From: Hypholoma sublateritium FD-334 SS-4
Taxonomy: Eukaryota; Basidiomycota; Agaricomycetes; Agaricales; Strophariaceae
DNA length: 64,000 nt
Direction of reading: 5' to 3'
NCBI GenBank assembly: GCA_000827495.1
Contig: KN817542.1
Coordinates: 170,178 to 234,177, forward strand
A model generated the notes under the pieces. It was not told the DNA's origin. It worked only from the letters and a program-made list of their open reading frames with translations, and searched no databases. Shown here in pieces: positions 44,877 through 55,666 of the stretch. A program made the position numbers and the translations under genes. The stretch's first letter is position 1; each line of letters opens with the position of its first letter.

Positions 44877-47800
44877 ATGGCGAGCCGCTACCTGCCCGTG
44901 CTGCTGGTGTCCGTGTCGACGAACGCGGTGCCGGACGACTCCGCGCTGGTGACGCTCCCGCGCGGCCAGGTCGACTACCTCAGCCACGACTGGCAGGAGG
45001 AGGACGTCTGGCGCTCGTGGCGCAACATGACCCGCCAGAAGAACGAGATCGCGAACGGCGCCCGCCTCGAGAACGCCTCCTGGCGCACCTGGTGGAAGCA
45101 GCGCAACAAGCTCAAGACTATCTCCCCGGAGACCCTCAACTGGTGCGTCTGTCTGCGTGGGTGGTTGGTTGAGTAGGCCGCTGATAATGTATTCGCTGCA
45201 GGCTCAAGGACTCGGACGTCACCTGGCTGTACGGCCCCCTCCACACCGCCGTCGAGTGGACGCCCCCGCCCAAGCCCGCGCCGATCCCCGACGACCTCAC
45301 CTCCCCCGCGCCTGCGAGCGACCGCCTCGGCCTCTCCGTGCGCCCGCGCACGAAGCCCATCCTCAAGCACCGCTCGATCAGCGAGCTGCTCACCTCCGAC
45401 TTCCCCCCCACCTCCCCCGTCTTCTCGCCCGCGGAGAGCGACGACGACGACGACGGCGTGCAGCTCGCGCACGCGGCGGGCCCCGCAGCGGCGGCGCTCG
45501 CTGCGCGCCTCGGCGCGCGCCGCCCCGTGCTGCCGCACACGAAGAGCGACACGCACATTACCCGCTGGGGCGCGAGCCGCGCCTTCCGGCCGGACTCGCC
45601 GCCGCGCATCGACCCGCCCGGCTTCGCCGCAGCGGCGGCGGCGGCGCCCGAGGGCCTGCACCCGTCGGTGTCGCAGGACTCGACGTCGAGCGGGGGCGGC
45701 GGCGGGGCGCCGAAGAAGAAGCACATCAGCTTCAACACGTTTGTCGAGCAGTACATCGCGGTGGAGAAGCCGAAGAAGAACGCCTCGGGGTTCTTCGGCG
45801 TGGGCAACCACGACGAGGACGGGGTGTGGATCGCGGGCCGCGCGGGGTTCGTCGACGACGATGGGTGCGTGTGATTTTTTTTTCTCAGGGGCGCTGCTGA
45901 TGAGGAGCAGGTACGACGAGGACCAGGAAGACTCGGGCGAGGAGGATGAGGAGGCGTGGGATGCGGGCCGCGTGGTGCGGAGTGACTCGGACGAGGAGTC
46001 CGTGCGCGGCGCGATCGGCGTGATCGATGAAGATGAAGAGGAAGAAGACGACGACGACGAGGCGGACGACGACGTCCTCGAGATGCGCTCGACACGCAGC
46101 CACAGCAGCGCTTCGAGCTCGAACCGCACCCTGCGTGCGGCGCGGCCACCGACTGCCACCAAGAAACCGCCGCGTTCGCAGTCCGTGTCGACCGCTTCGT
46201 CGTCCTCGTCTGCCAGCACAAGCACATCAACGACGAGTGCTACATCAGCGACGACGGCGCCGTCGTCCTCGTCCTCGCGTTCGCCGGCACGCCGGGCGGC
46301 GCGCCGCAAGGGCAGCCCGCCGCCCGCGCCTGGAGCACATGACCCCGACAGCATCCCGCGCCGGCGCCGCCCGACACTCGGCGCGCGTGCGCGCACGGCA
46401 TCCTCTCAGCACGTCACGATTGCGCCGATTGCGCCGACGCTACTCAAGACGGGCGGCGCATGGGCAGAGGGCTTCGGCGACGAGGGCGCGAGCGACGACG
46501 GGCTCAATCTCGGCCTTGGGCTGGGTGGGCTGTACAGCGCGGCGTACGGGCTGGGGGGCAGCGCGAGCTATAGCGGGGCGATGGACGGGTCGTGGGCGTG
46601 GAACGAGGGCCGCGCGCGGCCTGCGCGGAGCGCAGGCGAGGGGCGCGCGGGGCGCGGGGAGGAGGAGGCGTCGGACGGGACGCCCGTCGAGCTCGTGTAC
46701 GCACCGCCGCGCGGGAGCGGGTACGCGCGCTCGGCGCCGCGCACGTACAGCGCGAGTCCGGGTGCGTTCCACTCCGACTATGGCGGCGGCGGCGGCGAGG
46801 GCGGGGGGTACTTCGCAGCGGCGGAGCCGGGGTACGACGGCGGCATGAGCGACGGGGCGGGGTTCGGGTACGCGCCCGGGGGATACGGGAACGGCGTGTA
46901 CGCGGGCTTTGGGCGGACGACGGTCGGCGGCGCGCCGCGCGCGGTGCCGGACGGCGCGGAGGAGGAGCGCGTCGAGGACGCGGGGCTGGGCGCGGGTGGC
47001 TCGATGCCGATCGGGATCAGCGGCGCAGGCGCGTATGTTGAGGAGGAGGACGCGCAGGACTTCTTCGGCGGGGAGTACTTCTACGCGCGCCGCGGCGGGC
47101 GCGGGTACGAGCCCGGCCCCGCGGAGGCGCATGCGCTCGCGGCGCACGCTCAGGCGCAGGCGCAGGTGCTCGCGCAGTCGCAGGCCCACGCGCTGTCCGC
47201 CGCGTATGCACAGGCCCAGCGTGCGCATGCGCACCGCGCACGCGGGTCGGATGCACGCCGGACGGGGTCCGGCGGTGGGGCGGTCGCTATCTCCCCGCCG
47301 GGCGCCGCTGCCCGTGGGCGGGACGACGGGGACGACGCGCGTGGGCGCGGGCGCGGGCGGAGTCATTCCCGGACGCCGTCGCCTGCGCTGCTCGGCGCCG
47401 CAGCGCCCGTGGCATCTGGGCCCGTGCGCGGAGCGAACGCGAGCCTGTCGCCGGACAGCGCACTGCTCGGGCATCGCGGCGGCTCGCCCAACATCAATGC
47501 CTACATCAATAACACCCCCACCAACAACACCAATACCCCTTTCCCCACCACCACCCCCACTGCTACAACACCCACCGTACCCGTCCCGGGCCGGCGCCGC
47601 AGCGCATCGGCCTCCGCGCCCGTGGCCCCCGCCTCCTGGATGTCCGCCGCCGCCGCCCTCCCGCCCTCCGCGCACCTCCTCCCGCCGGCGCTCGCGCTCC
47701 CGATACCCCCGCCCCCGCCCCCTGCGAGCTCAAGCTCGATCGCGATGTCGCCCCCGGCGGCGTCGTTCCTCGCACAGGGCCGCCCGTCCGTGCGGACGCA

Positions 47801-49196
47801 GTCGCCCCCCATCGCGGCAGCGCAACCAGCACGCACGGCGGTCAGCCCTGCGCAGCAGCAGCAGGCACCGCAGACGGAGCGGCGAGGCCGCTCGAGCACG
47901 CGCACGCCGTCGGCGGGGAGCGCGTCCTGGGAAAGGGACGCGTCGTCGCGCGGGGCGTCGATCGGGAGCAGCCCGCTGGGGAGTTTGAGCCCGGACGCCA
48001 CGGCGCACGCGGGCCGCGCGCAGCTCGATGCGGTCCTTGGGGGCGCGGGGGCGCTCGCGGGCTCCGGGCGCGTGGTGGACCGCGAGGGCGAGCGGGGAAG
48101 GGAGCGCCGCGGGCGCGAGCGCACGAGCGGGAAGGTCCTCGCGGGGAGCGTGGCGGCGTCGCCGCCCGTGGCCACCGCTGTTGTCGACGCCCCGCGGATG
48201 CCGGAGCGCGAGGTGTATGGAGAGGCGGAGGCGGAGGCGGAGGTGGAGAGCGCGAGCGTGGCGGACGAGGCGGCGTCGAGCGCGGGGAGCAGCACCGCGC
48301 CGCGCATGTCCGTCTCGATCTCGAGCGGGTCGAGCAGCGCAACGAGCGCGACGGTCACGCGCGGCCCGCGCGCGGCGGGGTCTGTGTCCGCGGCGTCGGT
48401 CTCCACGGGCGACGACGACGAGGACGAGGACGAAGAGCCGAGCGTGGACGTGGGCAGCGCGGAGATGCGCACGGCGGCGAGCGTCGAGGCGGAGGCGGCG
48501 CACCTGCGCCGCGCGGAGGAGGAGCAGCGCCGGCGCGTGCACCCGACGCCGTCGAACTCGCCCGTCGTGGGCGTGCGCCGCATGGCGCCCGCGGGCGTCG
48601 GGGCCGCGTATCGCGCGGTGCCGCCGTCGGTACCAGCACCGTCCTCAACAACACCACCACCGGCGGCGAAAGCGAGGGCGCACGTCAGGGGCGGGAGCAG
48701 CGGCGGGTCGACGCCCACGGCCGATACGCCGAGGGGGCAGCGCACGCCGTCGCCCGCTATATCGACACACGCCCCATCACCATCTACCCACTCCACCTCC
48801 GCCTCCTCGCCAACGGCAAGCAGCCCCTCTCCGCGCGCACGCACCCCCAGCGCCGGTCTCGGGGGCATAGGCCTGGGCGGTATAAGCCTCGCGGGTATAG
48901 GCCTCGCGGGCCCAGGCACCGCAGGCGCCGACGCACGTCTGCGCCCGCCGCCGCTCATCTCGCCGCCCGCGCAGCCCGCGAAGCCGAGCACGTCGTTCAC
49001 CGCGGTGTCCTCGCCGCGCGGGGCGCTGCCCGCTGGCGGCGCGCTTGTTGGAAGCACCAGCACCAGCACGGCGAATCGGCCGACGAGCCCCACCGCTGGG
49101 GGTGGTGGCGGCGCGGAGACGATCGTGGGGAAGGCGGTGGACATGATGTCGAGCGCGGGGGCGTACCTCCGGCTGTGGGGACGGGACGAGGCGTGA
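44877..49196 (+). CDS. Reg1-like protein phosphatase 1 regulatory subunit
   Basis: Three exons (44877-45142, 45202-45864, 45911-49196) give 1,404 residues. The N-terminal domain, residues about 32-108 (VDYLSHDWQEEDVW, ARLENASWRTWWK, WLKDSDVTWLYGP), is the DUF1752/GATA-like region shared by yeast Reg1/Reg2 and fungal relatives. Near residue 262, KKKHISFNTFVEQY contains a [RK]-x-[VI]-x-F type PP1-docking site. Reg1 directs PP1 (Glc7) to Snf1 and others in glucose repression. A later TIAPIAPTLLKT is also Reg1-like. The remaining 1,000 residues are disordered, rich in Gly, Ala, Ser and Pro, with an acidic run near 46025-46070. Codon use is extremely GC-rich. Yeast Reg1 is 1,014 residues. Assignment is firm for the family, less so for one-to-one function. 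Confidence 0.8.
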
Positions 49197-50066
49197 GTCT
49201 TGTCTTGTTCGGGGGTGTGGACGGATTTCTATTTTTTTCTCTTCTTTTGTTTGGTTCAAGGTTCCGGCTACCTTCCTCTCTCTCTTTGAACTTCCTGTTG
49301 TTTATCGGACTGCTCTTTCATTTCTGACGCGCTCGTATTTTGCATATCACGTACCTAACTTACCCGCATAACGCACAACGTACCGCACCGCACAACGCAT
49401 TGATCTTGGTTCACTTATACTAATGGCCGCTACTTACTTACTATATCCCGCCGTACGCGATTTGTTTATTATGTATGCTACGCGGCTTCTGCAATGTTTA
49501 TTTTGGTTGTATCTCTGCTTTTGTCTGACGCTCGGGGTGTCGTTGCCTTGAGTCTGCTGTGTTGGGTTGGCACTCGTTGTGGTCCACTGCACGCTGTACG
49601 TCAGTCACAGTTGTCGTGGGTTCGGCATTGCAGTAGATGTCATGACATGATCGACCTGTGGAGATATGTTGGCGTGTGTTTCCCTGTGCTGAAGAACTGG
49701 TCAGTGGAGCGTAGGCCTCGGCATTGCCAGTGATGTTGTGCCAGTGCGTTGCGTGTGCGTTTACGCTCGCAAAATCGTATTCTAGCACTGTGAATCCTGA
49801 TTCCTGCGCCATTTTATCAGCAAAATATTGAGACTGTAAAGCTTCAAAGATTCAAGCTGGACGCGCCCCTGACGTTACCGACGTCGAACAATTTCCTATG
49901 TCGGCCAAAAACGACCTTCTCGGCAAACCCAAAGCGGCAGCGTCAGACGCGTCTTCCACGTGCCGGTGCTGCTTCAATCTCTTCCTCCATCTCGCCCGCC
50001 ACCGTCCCCCGTCGCCCGCCCATCGCAGCCCCGCCGCCTGATTCCTCTCCAGCCTACATCGTCGCC
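49197..50066. other. Gap between Reg1-like gene and VPS9
   Basis: AT-richer 3' flank followed by the VPS9 promoter. No supported gene; the minus-strand frame at 49498-49812 has no features. Confidence 0.5.
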
Positions 50067-52876
50067 ATGTCCGCCCCATCGGGCGCCCCCTCGCCCGCGG
50101 ACGCCCCGCCGATGATCACGACGATCAGCGCCCCGCCGCCCGCATCGCCCAACCCCTGGTCAGACCCCACGCCCCCGCCCACCGCCGCCCCCGCCGACGA
50201 CACCGAGACGCCCCGCCCGGCCCCACTCGCCCCGCTGTCGCCGTCGGTGTACGAGCACGCCGTCTTCGCGGGCCCGCACGAGCCGCCGCGCAGCGCACCG
50301 CTGTCCGCGGCTGCGGCTGCGGTCCTCAGCGAGTTCGACCCGCTCGAGAGCCTCGAGGAGGCCGCCGCGCGGGACGCCTGGGCCGCGGCGGAGGGCCACC
50401 CGCCGCCGCCGCCCTCGCGCACCCCGACGCCGCCCGCGACGCCGCCGCAGCCCCCTGTGAAGGACCTGTCGCCCGCGGGCCCGCACCCCGCCGACGCCGT
50501 GTCGCCGACGGCGGCGCCCGCTTCCCTCGCCTCGCCGCCTGCAGCGACGTCGTCGCCGTTCCCCTCCTTCGCCTCGCTAGCGCGGAGCTTTGCGCTGCCG
50601 CTCGCGCGCGCACGGCCGCAGTCGCTCGATGCGTCTGCGCGCGCGGTACCGTCGCCGGCCACGCTGTCGTCGTTCGCCGAGCAGCAGCAGGCGGGCACGC
50701 GGCAGGCGGACGCGGCGCCTGCGCCTGCGCCGGGCAGCAGCGGGGCCGTCTCGCCCGCGCCGCGCGCCGCGGACGGCGGGTTCGACTTCCAGAAGTTCCT
50801 CGACCAGATGAAGACGAAGAGCGCGGACCCCGTGTCCAAGTACCTGCGCTCGTACGTCATCACGCTCTCCTCGCGGCGGCGAAGGCAGGCACGGGCTGGC
50901 TGACGTGTGTGTGTGTGCCGCAGGTTCCTGAGCAACTTCGCGAAGCGCACCTTCACGGTGAACGACCAGGTGAAGATCATCAACGACTACCTTGCCGTGC
51001 GTCTCCCCTCCCATCCGCCCTGCCGAGACTGACTTGCACGCGCCATATGCATAGTTCATCGCGGGGCAGATGCGCGAGTGCGACGTGTGGCGCGGGTGCT
51101 CCGACGCCGACTTCGAGAACGCGATGGAGGGCATGGAGAAGCTCGTCATGAACCGCCTGTACGACTTCACCTTCACGCCGCAGCTCGCGCGCGCCGTCCC
51201 CCCGCGGCCGATCACGACGGACGACCTCGAGCGCGACAGGGTGCTGGCGCAGCGCATCGCGCTCTTCGGGTGGCTCGAGGAGAAGCACCTCGACGTGCCC
51301 GAGGGCGAGGGCAGCAAGGGCTTCATGATGTTCGCGCAGCAGGAGCTGCTCAAGATCAACCACTACAAGGCGCCGCGCGACAAGCTCATCTGCATACTGA
51401 ACTGCTGCAAGGTCATCTTTGGTCCGCGCGTCTTGTATTTGTGCTGGGCCTCTGCTGATCTGTTTGGTTGTGCAACAGGCCTCATTCGACATCTGCACAA
51501 GGAGGAGGGCGCGGACTCGTTTGTGCCGATTCTCATCTTTGTAGTGCTCAAGGCGAATCCTGAACATCTGCTATCGAACGTCGAGTGCGTGGATCTGACT
51601 TCCTTTCGAGCGATGATGCCGATATGTGTTCGTAGATTTATTAACCGATTCCGCAACCCCGAAAAGCTGCAGAGCGAAGCGGGGTACTACCTCTCGAGTC
51701 TGGTAGGCACATAATGCATCCATTGATATCCCTACTCAATTCCCCGCAGATGGGCGCGGTCTCGTTCATCGAGTCCATGGACCACACCTCGCTATCCAAT
51801 ATCACCCAGGAAGAGTTCGAGAAGTGCGCCATCCTCCCCTCCTCCGAAGTACACACTAACCTTCCCCACGCAGGAACGTCGAGGAGGCCATCCAGGCGCT
51901 CCCGCCCTCCGAGCCGCACTCGCCCAACATCGCCTTCGTCGAGTCCAAAATCCGCAGCCCGCCCACCGCCTCCTTCCCCGCCTTCCCGTCCTTCCCCTCC
52001 TCTTCCACCCCTACCCCCTTCTCCCTCCCGTCCACCCCCTCCTCCGCGCGCCAGCCGCCGCCCTCCCTACACGCGGGCGAGGAGTCCGCCGAGCCGCTCG
52101 CGCTCGGGCCCGCGTCGCTCTCGGACGACGCGCGCCGCCTGCTGCAGCGCACGGGCGACACGATCTCGAAGCCGCTCTCCGCGATCAGCCGCATCTTCGC
52201 GGACGCCCTGGACGGCGCGGAGAATCGGCTCGCGTACCTCCCTGGACCGTTCGCGCCGTTCGAGCTTGGGCGCGAGGCGCGGGAGGCGTCGGGTGCTGCT
52301 AGTGGCGGTGGGGGTGCGGGTATGAGTGGGGGTGCTGGTGCGGGTATGGGTGGTATGGGTATGGGCGGCGGCGGTAGTGCCGGAGGGCGGGAGGCCCCGC
52401 CGCAGACGCCGCTGAGCGCAGGCGCGTACGGCCCCCCACCCGTGATCCAGACGCCGTACAAGCCGCGCGTGCGGCGCGCGCCGCCGTCGCCGACGCCGTC
52501 CCTCGGCGGGTACGCGCCCGACGAGACGCCGTCGCGCGGCGGGCCGCACACCCACACCCCGCTCGCGCTCGGGCCGTCGCAGCAGTACCTCTTCTCGCCT
52601 GCCACTAACACGCCGGGGGTGCTCGCGCCGCCGCGGTGGGACAGCGCGGGGGGCACGCCGCACCTCTCGCGCACGCCGACGCCCGCGCTCGACCTCGCGG
52701 GCGTGCAGGCGCAAATCGAGCGCGCGCACGGGGACGCGGCGGCCGCGGCGCGCGCGACGCTCGCGCAGATCTTCCCCGCGGTGGATGCGGAGGTCGTGGA
52801 GTGGGTGCTTGAGGCGAACGATGGGGATTTGGGGAAGAGCATCGAGCAGCTGTTGGATATTAGCGGGGGGGAGTAG
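50067..52876 (+). CDS. VPS9: Vps9-type Rab5 guanine nucleotide exchange factor with CUE domain
   Basis: Vps9 activates Rab5-family GTPases for traffic from Golgi and plasma membrane to endosomes and vacuole. Seven exons (50067-50851, 50924-50996, 51055-51421, 51479-51584, 51636-51702, 51750-51823, 51874-52876) give 824 residues. Residues 1-260 are Pro/Ala-rich and disordered. A helical bundle and VPS9 domain follow at about 262-490. They include the exchange-critical segment EEGADSFVPILIFVVLKANP and GYYLSSL. After a Pro/Gly-rich linker, a CUE domain ends the protein (about 770-822; IFPAVDAEVVEWVLEANDGDLGKSIEQLLDI in part), which binds ubiquitin in yeast Vps9. Yeast Vps9 is 451 residues, so the extra length is disordered sequence. 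The domain order matches. Confidence 0.93.
50903..50918 (+). repeat. Short GT microsatellite in VPS9 intron 1
   Basis: A run of TGTGTGTGTGTGTG lies in the 72 bp first intron, next to the CCGCAG acceptor. Length variation could affect splicing or serve as a marker. Confidence 0.6.
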
Positions 52877-53470
52877 GTGTGTGCGTGTGGGGTGGGTGGG
52901 AGGTAGTGGAGGTGGGTGTGAGAGGGAGGGTGCTAGATCGAGGTGCTAGATGTGTATCGTAGGATTCTGTGGCTTAATTTTCATATGTTTTCGGTGCTGC
53001 CGCTCGGCGCGGATACCTGGTATGTGTCGGTTTCCGGAAGTGGACGAAGACGCAGGATGTGTGTACGTTTAATCTGAAAGTCAAGAGCTGAAGCGTGAAG
53101 CTTTGAAGTGGTAGTTGAGTTGTAGCGGATTTCGCCCTGGTTTTCAAACCAGAATTTGTCCCACTTAAGTACTAATTATTTTCCTGTGTACTAATTTACG
53201 CTGAAATAGTTGGATCGTATTTGGATATAATATTGAGTGCAGTTATGAACAGCTCTGAATATTACTACTACTTGTACAGGTCGGCGTAGAGTCAAGTAGG
53301 CGACTGGCGATCTATTAATAGAAATAATTGTGTACGCACAATCACCTGACCCTGTGACAATTCAATCAAATGTTCTTTCGACGAGGGAACCTCGTTAGAC
53401 TCGGACTCGGAGATCGAATGGTTTCAATGCCGTTGCCCGTCTCTCTAAAGTCTCTTTGAAGCCCTACAGC
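52877..53470. other. Gap between VPS9 and F-box-like paralogue B
   Basis: GC content drops sharply after about 52960. No gene is seen. It holds the VPS9 3' region and the promoter of the next gene. Confidence 0.45.
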
Positions 53471-55158
53471 ATGCTCCAGTCCAACTCGATCCTGAGGCTC
53501 TCTGAAAATGATACACATTCGAACATATTGGCTTTATATCTATCTCTTAGCGACCAGACTTCATCCCACAATCCCCTTGACTGCCATATTTCTACCCAAT
53601 TTGAGGCGACAAACGACAAAATACGCGTCGAACTGACGACTCTACCAGCCGAATTATTGACTGAAGTACTCAAATTGCTAACGTGGAAGGATATATTATA
53701 TTTACGAATGGTGCGTCACTGGCTCGTTGACTGCAAAGCCTACCTGACATGGTGGGCCCTCTCCCAAGTAGACCTGTAAATACCTTTCGGAGGTGACAAG
53801 AACGCGAGCCATCTGGGCTCATCTTATCGACGAATACATTACGTCCAAGCCTTACCCCCCTCTGCTAGAGCGTCCGATCGACATGTACACATCTGGAGAG
53901 CTTGAGCATCAGCTACTGGTCTGGACTAGTGCAGATCTTGGCTGGGTGACAGACGACGGCCACGCCGCCCGGGAGCGGTCGATTCTTGCGGAGACACCAG
54001 AGTTTGTCCACCTGATAAAAGGAGGGCGGTGGTTGCTTGTAACGACAGATATCGGCGCAGTGACTTATTACGACCTCGACGCGGACAATATTACGGGCGT
54101 GCTTCTTATCCCAGCACAGGTGCACAAGCCTCATCCAAGCTACAAAATCAAGATGATTGTTGAGATAGACACGAAGTCTCCAGTTCTCAGCTTCAAGATT
54201 GGGTTTTTTATAATTGGTGTGCCAATCCCGCAGGACAGTAACCCACATCCCACCGGAAGCAAGGCTATGTTCCAAGTCTGGGATGTTACTCTTGTTTTAG
54301 ACGACTCGCGGAACGGTATTGGATTGAGTGCAACGGAACTTGCAGTTTTCGATCGTCCATCTGCTATTAGAGGCATCCTAGAATTCTCCTTCCTTGGACC
54401 AGCTATTGCATTTATCGCCCTGATTCCCCGACATGGTCTGTACACGTTTGTGCTTGAATGGACACAAGTAGTTGAAGACGCATCCAAATATTATTGGAGA
54501 ATATTAAATCATGCTTCAAGTTCGGTAAGCATTCTCAACATGTTGAAACGTGACGATGTTTTCATGTGTTCTACAGTCTCTCATACAGCTTCTCCCGGAA
54601 AAAAGAATTCTTGTCGCTTCGAGCGACTACGTCAAGTTATTCGACTACTCGCTGGTCAAAGAAACGTTATGCACTGCGCAGCAAAGCCCGCACTCTCCCA
54701 CGCTGGACCCTATCTGGAAACCATACATCGGCCATTTGTTTTCTGGATACATGTCTATGTGTTTCAGCACTTCTGATGCAACGCGAATCAACTTCGTGTC
54801 TAACAGGCACATTCATTCCATGGTCATCAGGAATGCCTCATTGCCAGATGAAGTACCATCTTTATTTCATCTCGTGAACGCACCTGGAAATGGCTTCTTC
54901 ATTAGCGAGTCGTTCTTAGGATTTGCACGTTCTGTCGCAGTTGACTTTGATCAAGACGTGTGGCTTGTACGGTATAACTTTCCAGACGACGAAAGCCCTG
55001 GGCTTCTTAAATATGTCCGGAAACATCTTAAACACACATTCCTTGCCATGTGTCGGTGTCCTGCAGTGGACGAGGACTCGGGACGTGTGGTTGTTTCAGA
55101 TTATTCTGAAAGCCGTGAGCTAGTTATAGCTGATTTTGCTCTTATTTTCACGCCATAA
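53471..55158 (+). CDS. F-box-like protein, paralogue B
   Basis: Three exons (53471-53710, 53772-54524, 54577-55158) give 524 residues. The F-box-like motif is at about residues 56-75 (LTTLPAELLTEVLKLLTWKD), followed after the intron by TCKYLSEVTRTRAIWAH. The body shares many phrases with paralogue A: TSGELEHQLLVW, KGGRWLLVTTD, VTYYDL, a CPAVDEDSGRVVV end and a final ADFALIF. Introns 1 and 2 here fall at the positions of introns 2 and 3 of paralogue A. Its N-terminus is about 30 residues longer and unrelated, so the first exon was replaced or a different start is used. It ends 508 bp from a convergent monooxygenase gene. The target of the presumed SCF complex is unknown. Confidence 0.78.
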
Positions 55159-55666
55159 TTCATGTATGTATCATCATAAATTCTATACCTCCGATAATAT
55201 TTGGTTACATCACTGGACACAAACTTCATAAATTTCTTATAGGCTACAGAGAGCTCTTGCGATGTGTTGTGTTCACTGGCAAAGCAGTTTCTATGTATCT
55301 CCTTTGTATCAGTTATGACCATCAGTATCGCAAACAAATTAATATTCAGCAGCAAGTTGCCACTGCATAATTTCAATCACGCACCCTGGAGTGGGTTGAC
55401 ATCTCAAAAATATCCTCCAATTTTGCTCTTATTTTCATGCCACAGCTCATATAAATACATCTATTAATACCAGTTTTATTGAGTACCTTCAACAATTGCT
55501 TCAATCACGTTGAAATAAATTCTGCAATCCGAAATTATCAACAAAGACTGCTGCAAAATCATAATACGACGATCTTTCTCATTACTATCAAAGCATCAAG
55601 GCTTAGTGTAGTTGTATAAACACATCTGCAGACGATACCAAAAGAGCCTTGCGCACCAATCACAAT
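55159..55666. other. Convergent gap between F-box-like B and monooxygenase 3
   Basis: 508 bp of AT-rich sequence holding both 3' flanks. A phrase at 55133-55150 (TTTTGCTCTTATTTTCA, end of the F-box-like gene) is repeated at 55423-55439, a short direct repeat. No gene is seen. Confidence 0.5.

Noticed and set aside
44975..46396. 473-codon minus-strand open frame opposite the Reg1-like gene
   Set aside because: It overlaps a gene with clear family motifs on the + strand, and its Arg/Ala-rich composition is what GC-rich antisense frames give.
46440..49144. Minus-strand frames of 411 and 547 codons
   Set aside because: Antisense shadows of the GC-rich disordered tail of the Reg1-like protein; no domain, no splice structure.
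51856..52842. 328-codon minus-strand frame
   Set aside because: Lies opposite the VPS9 last exon with its conserved CUE domain; low-complexity composition only.
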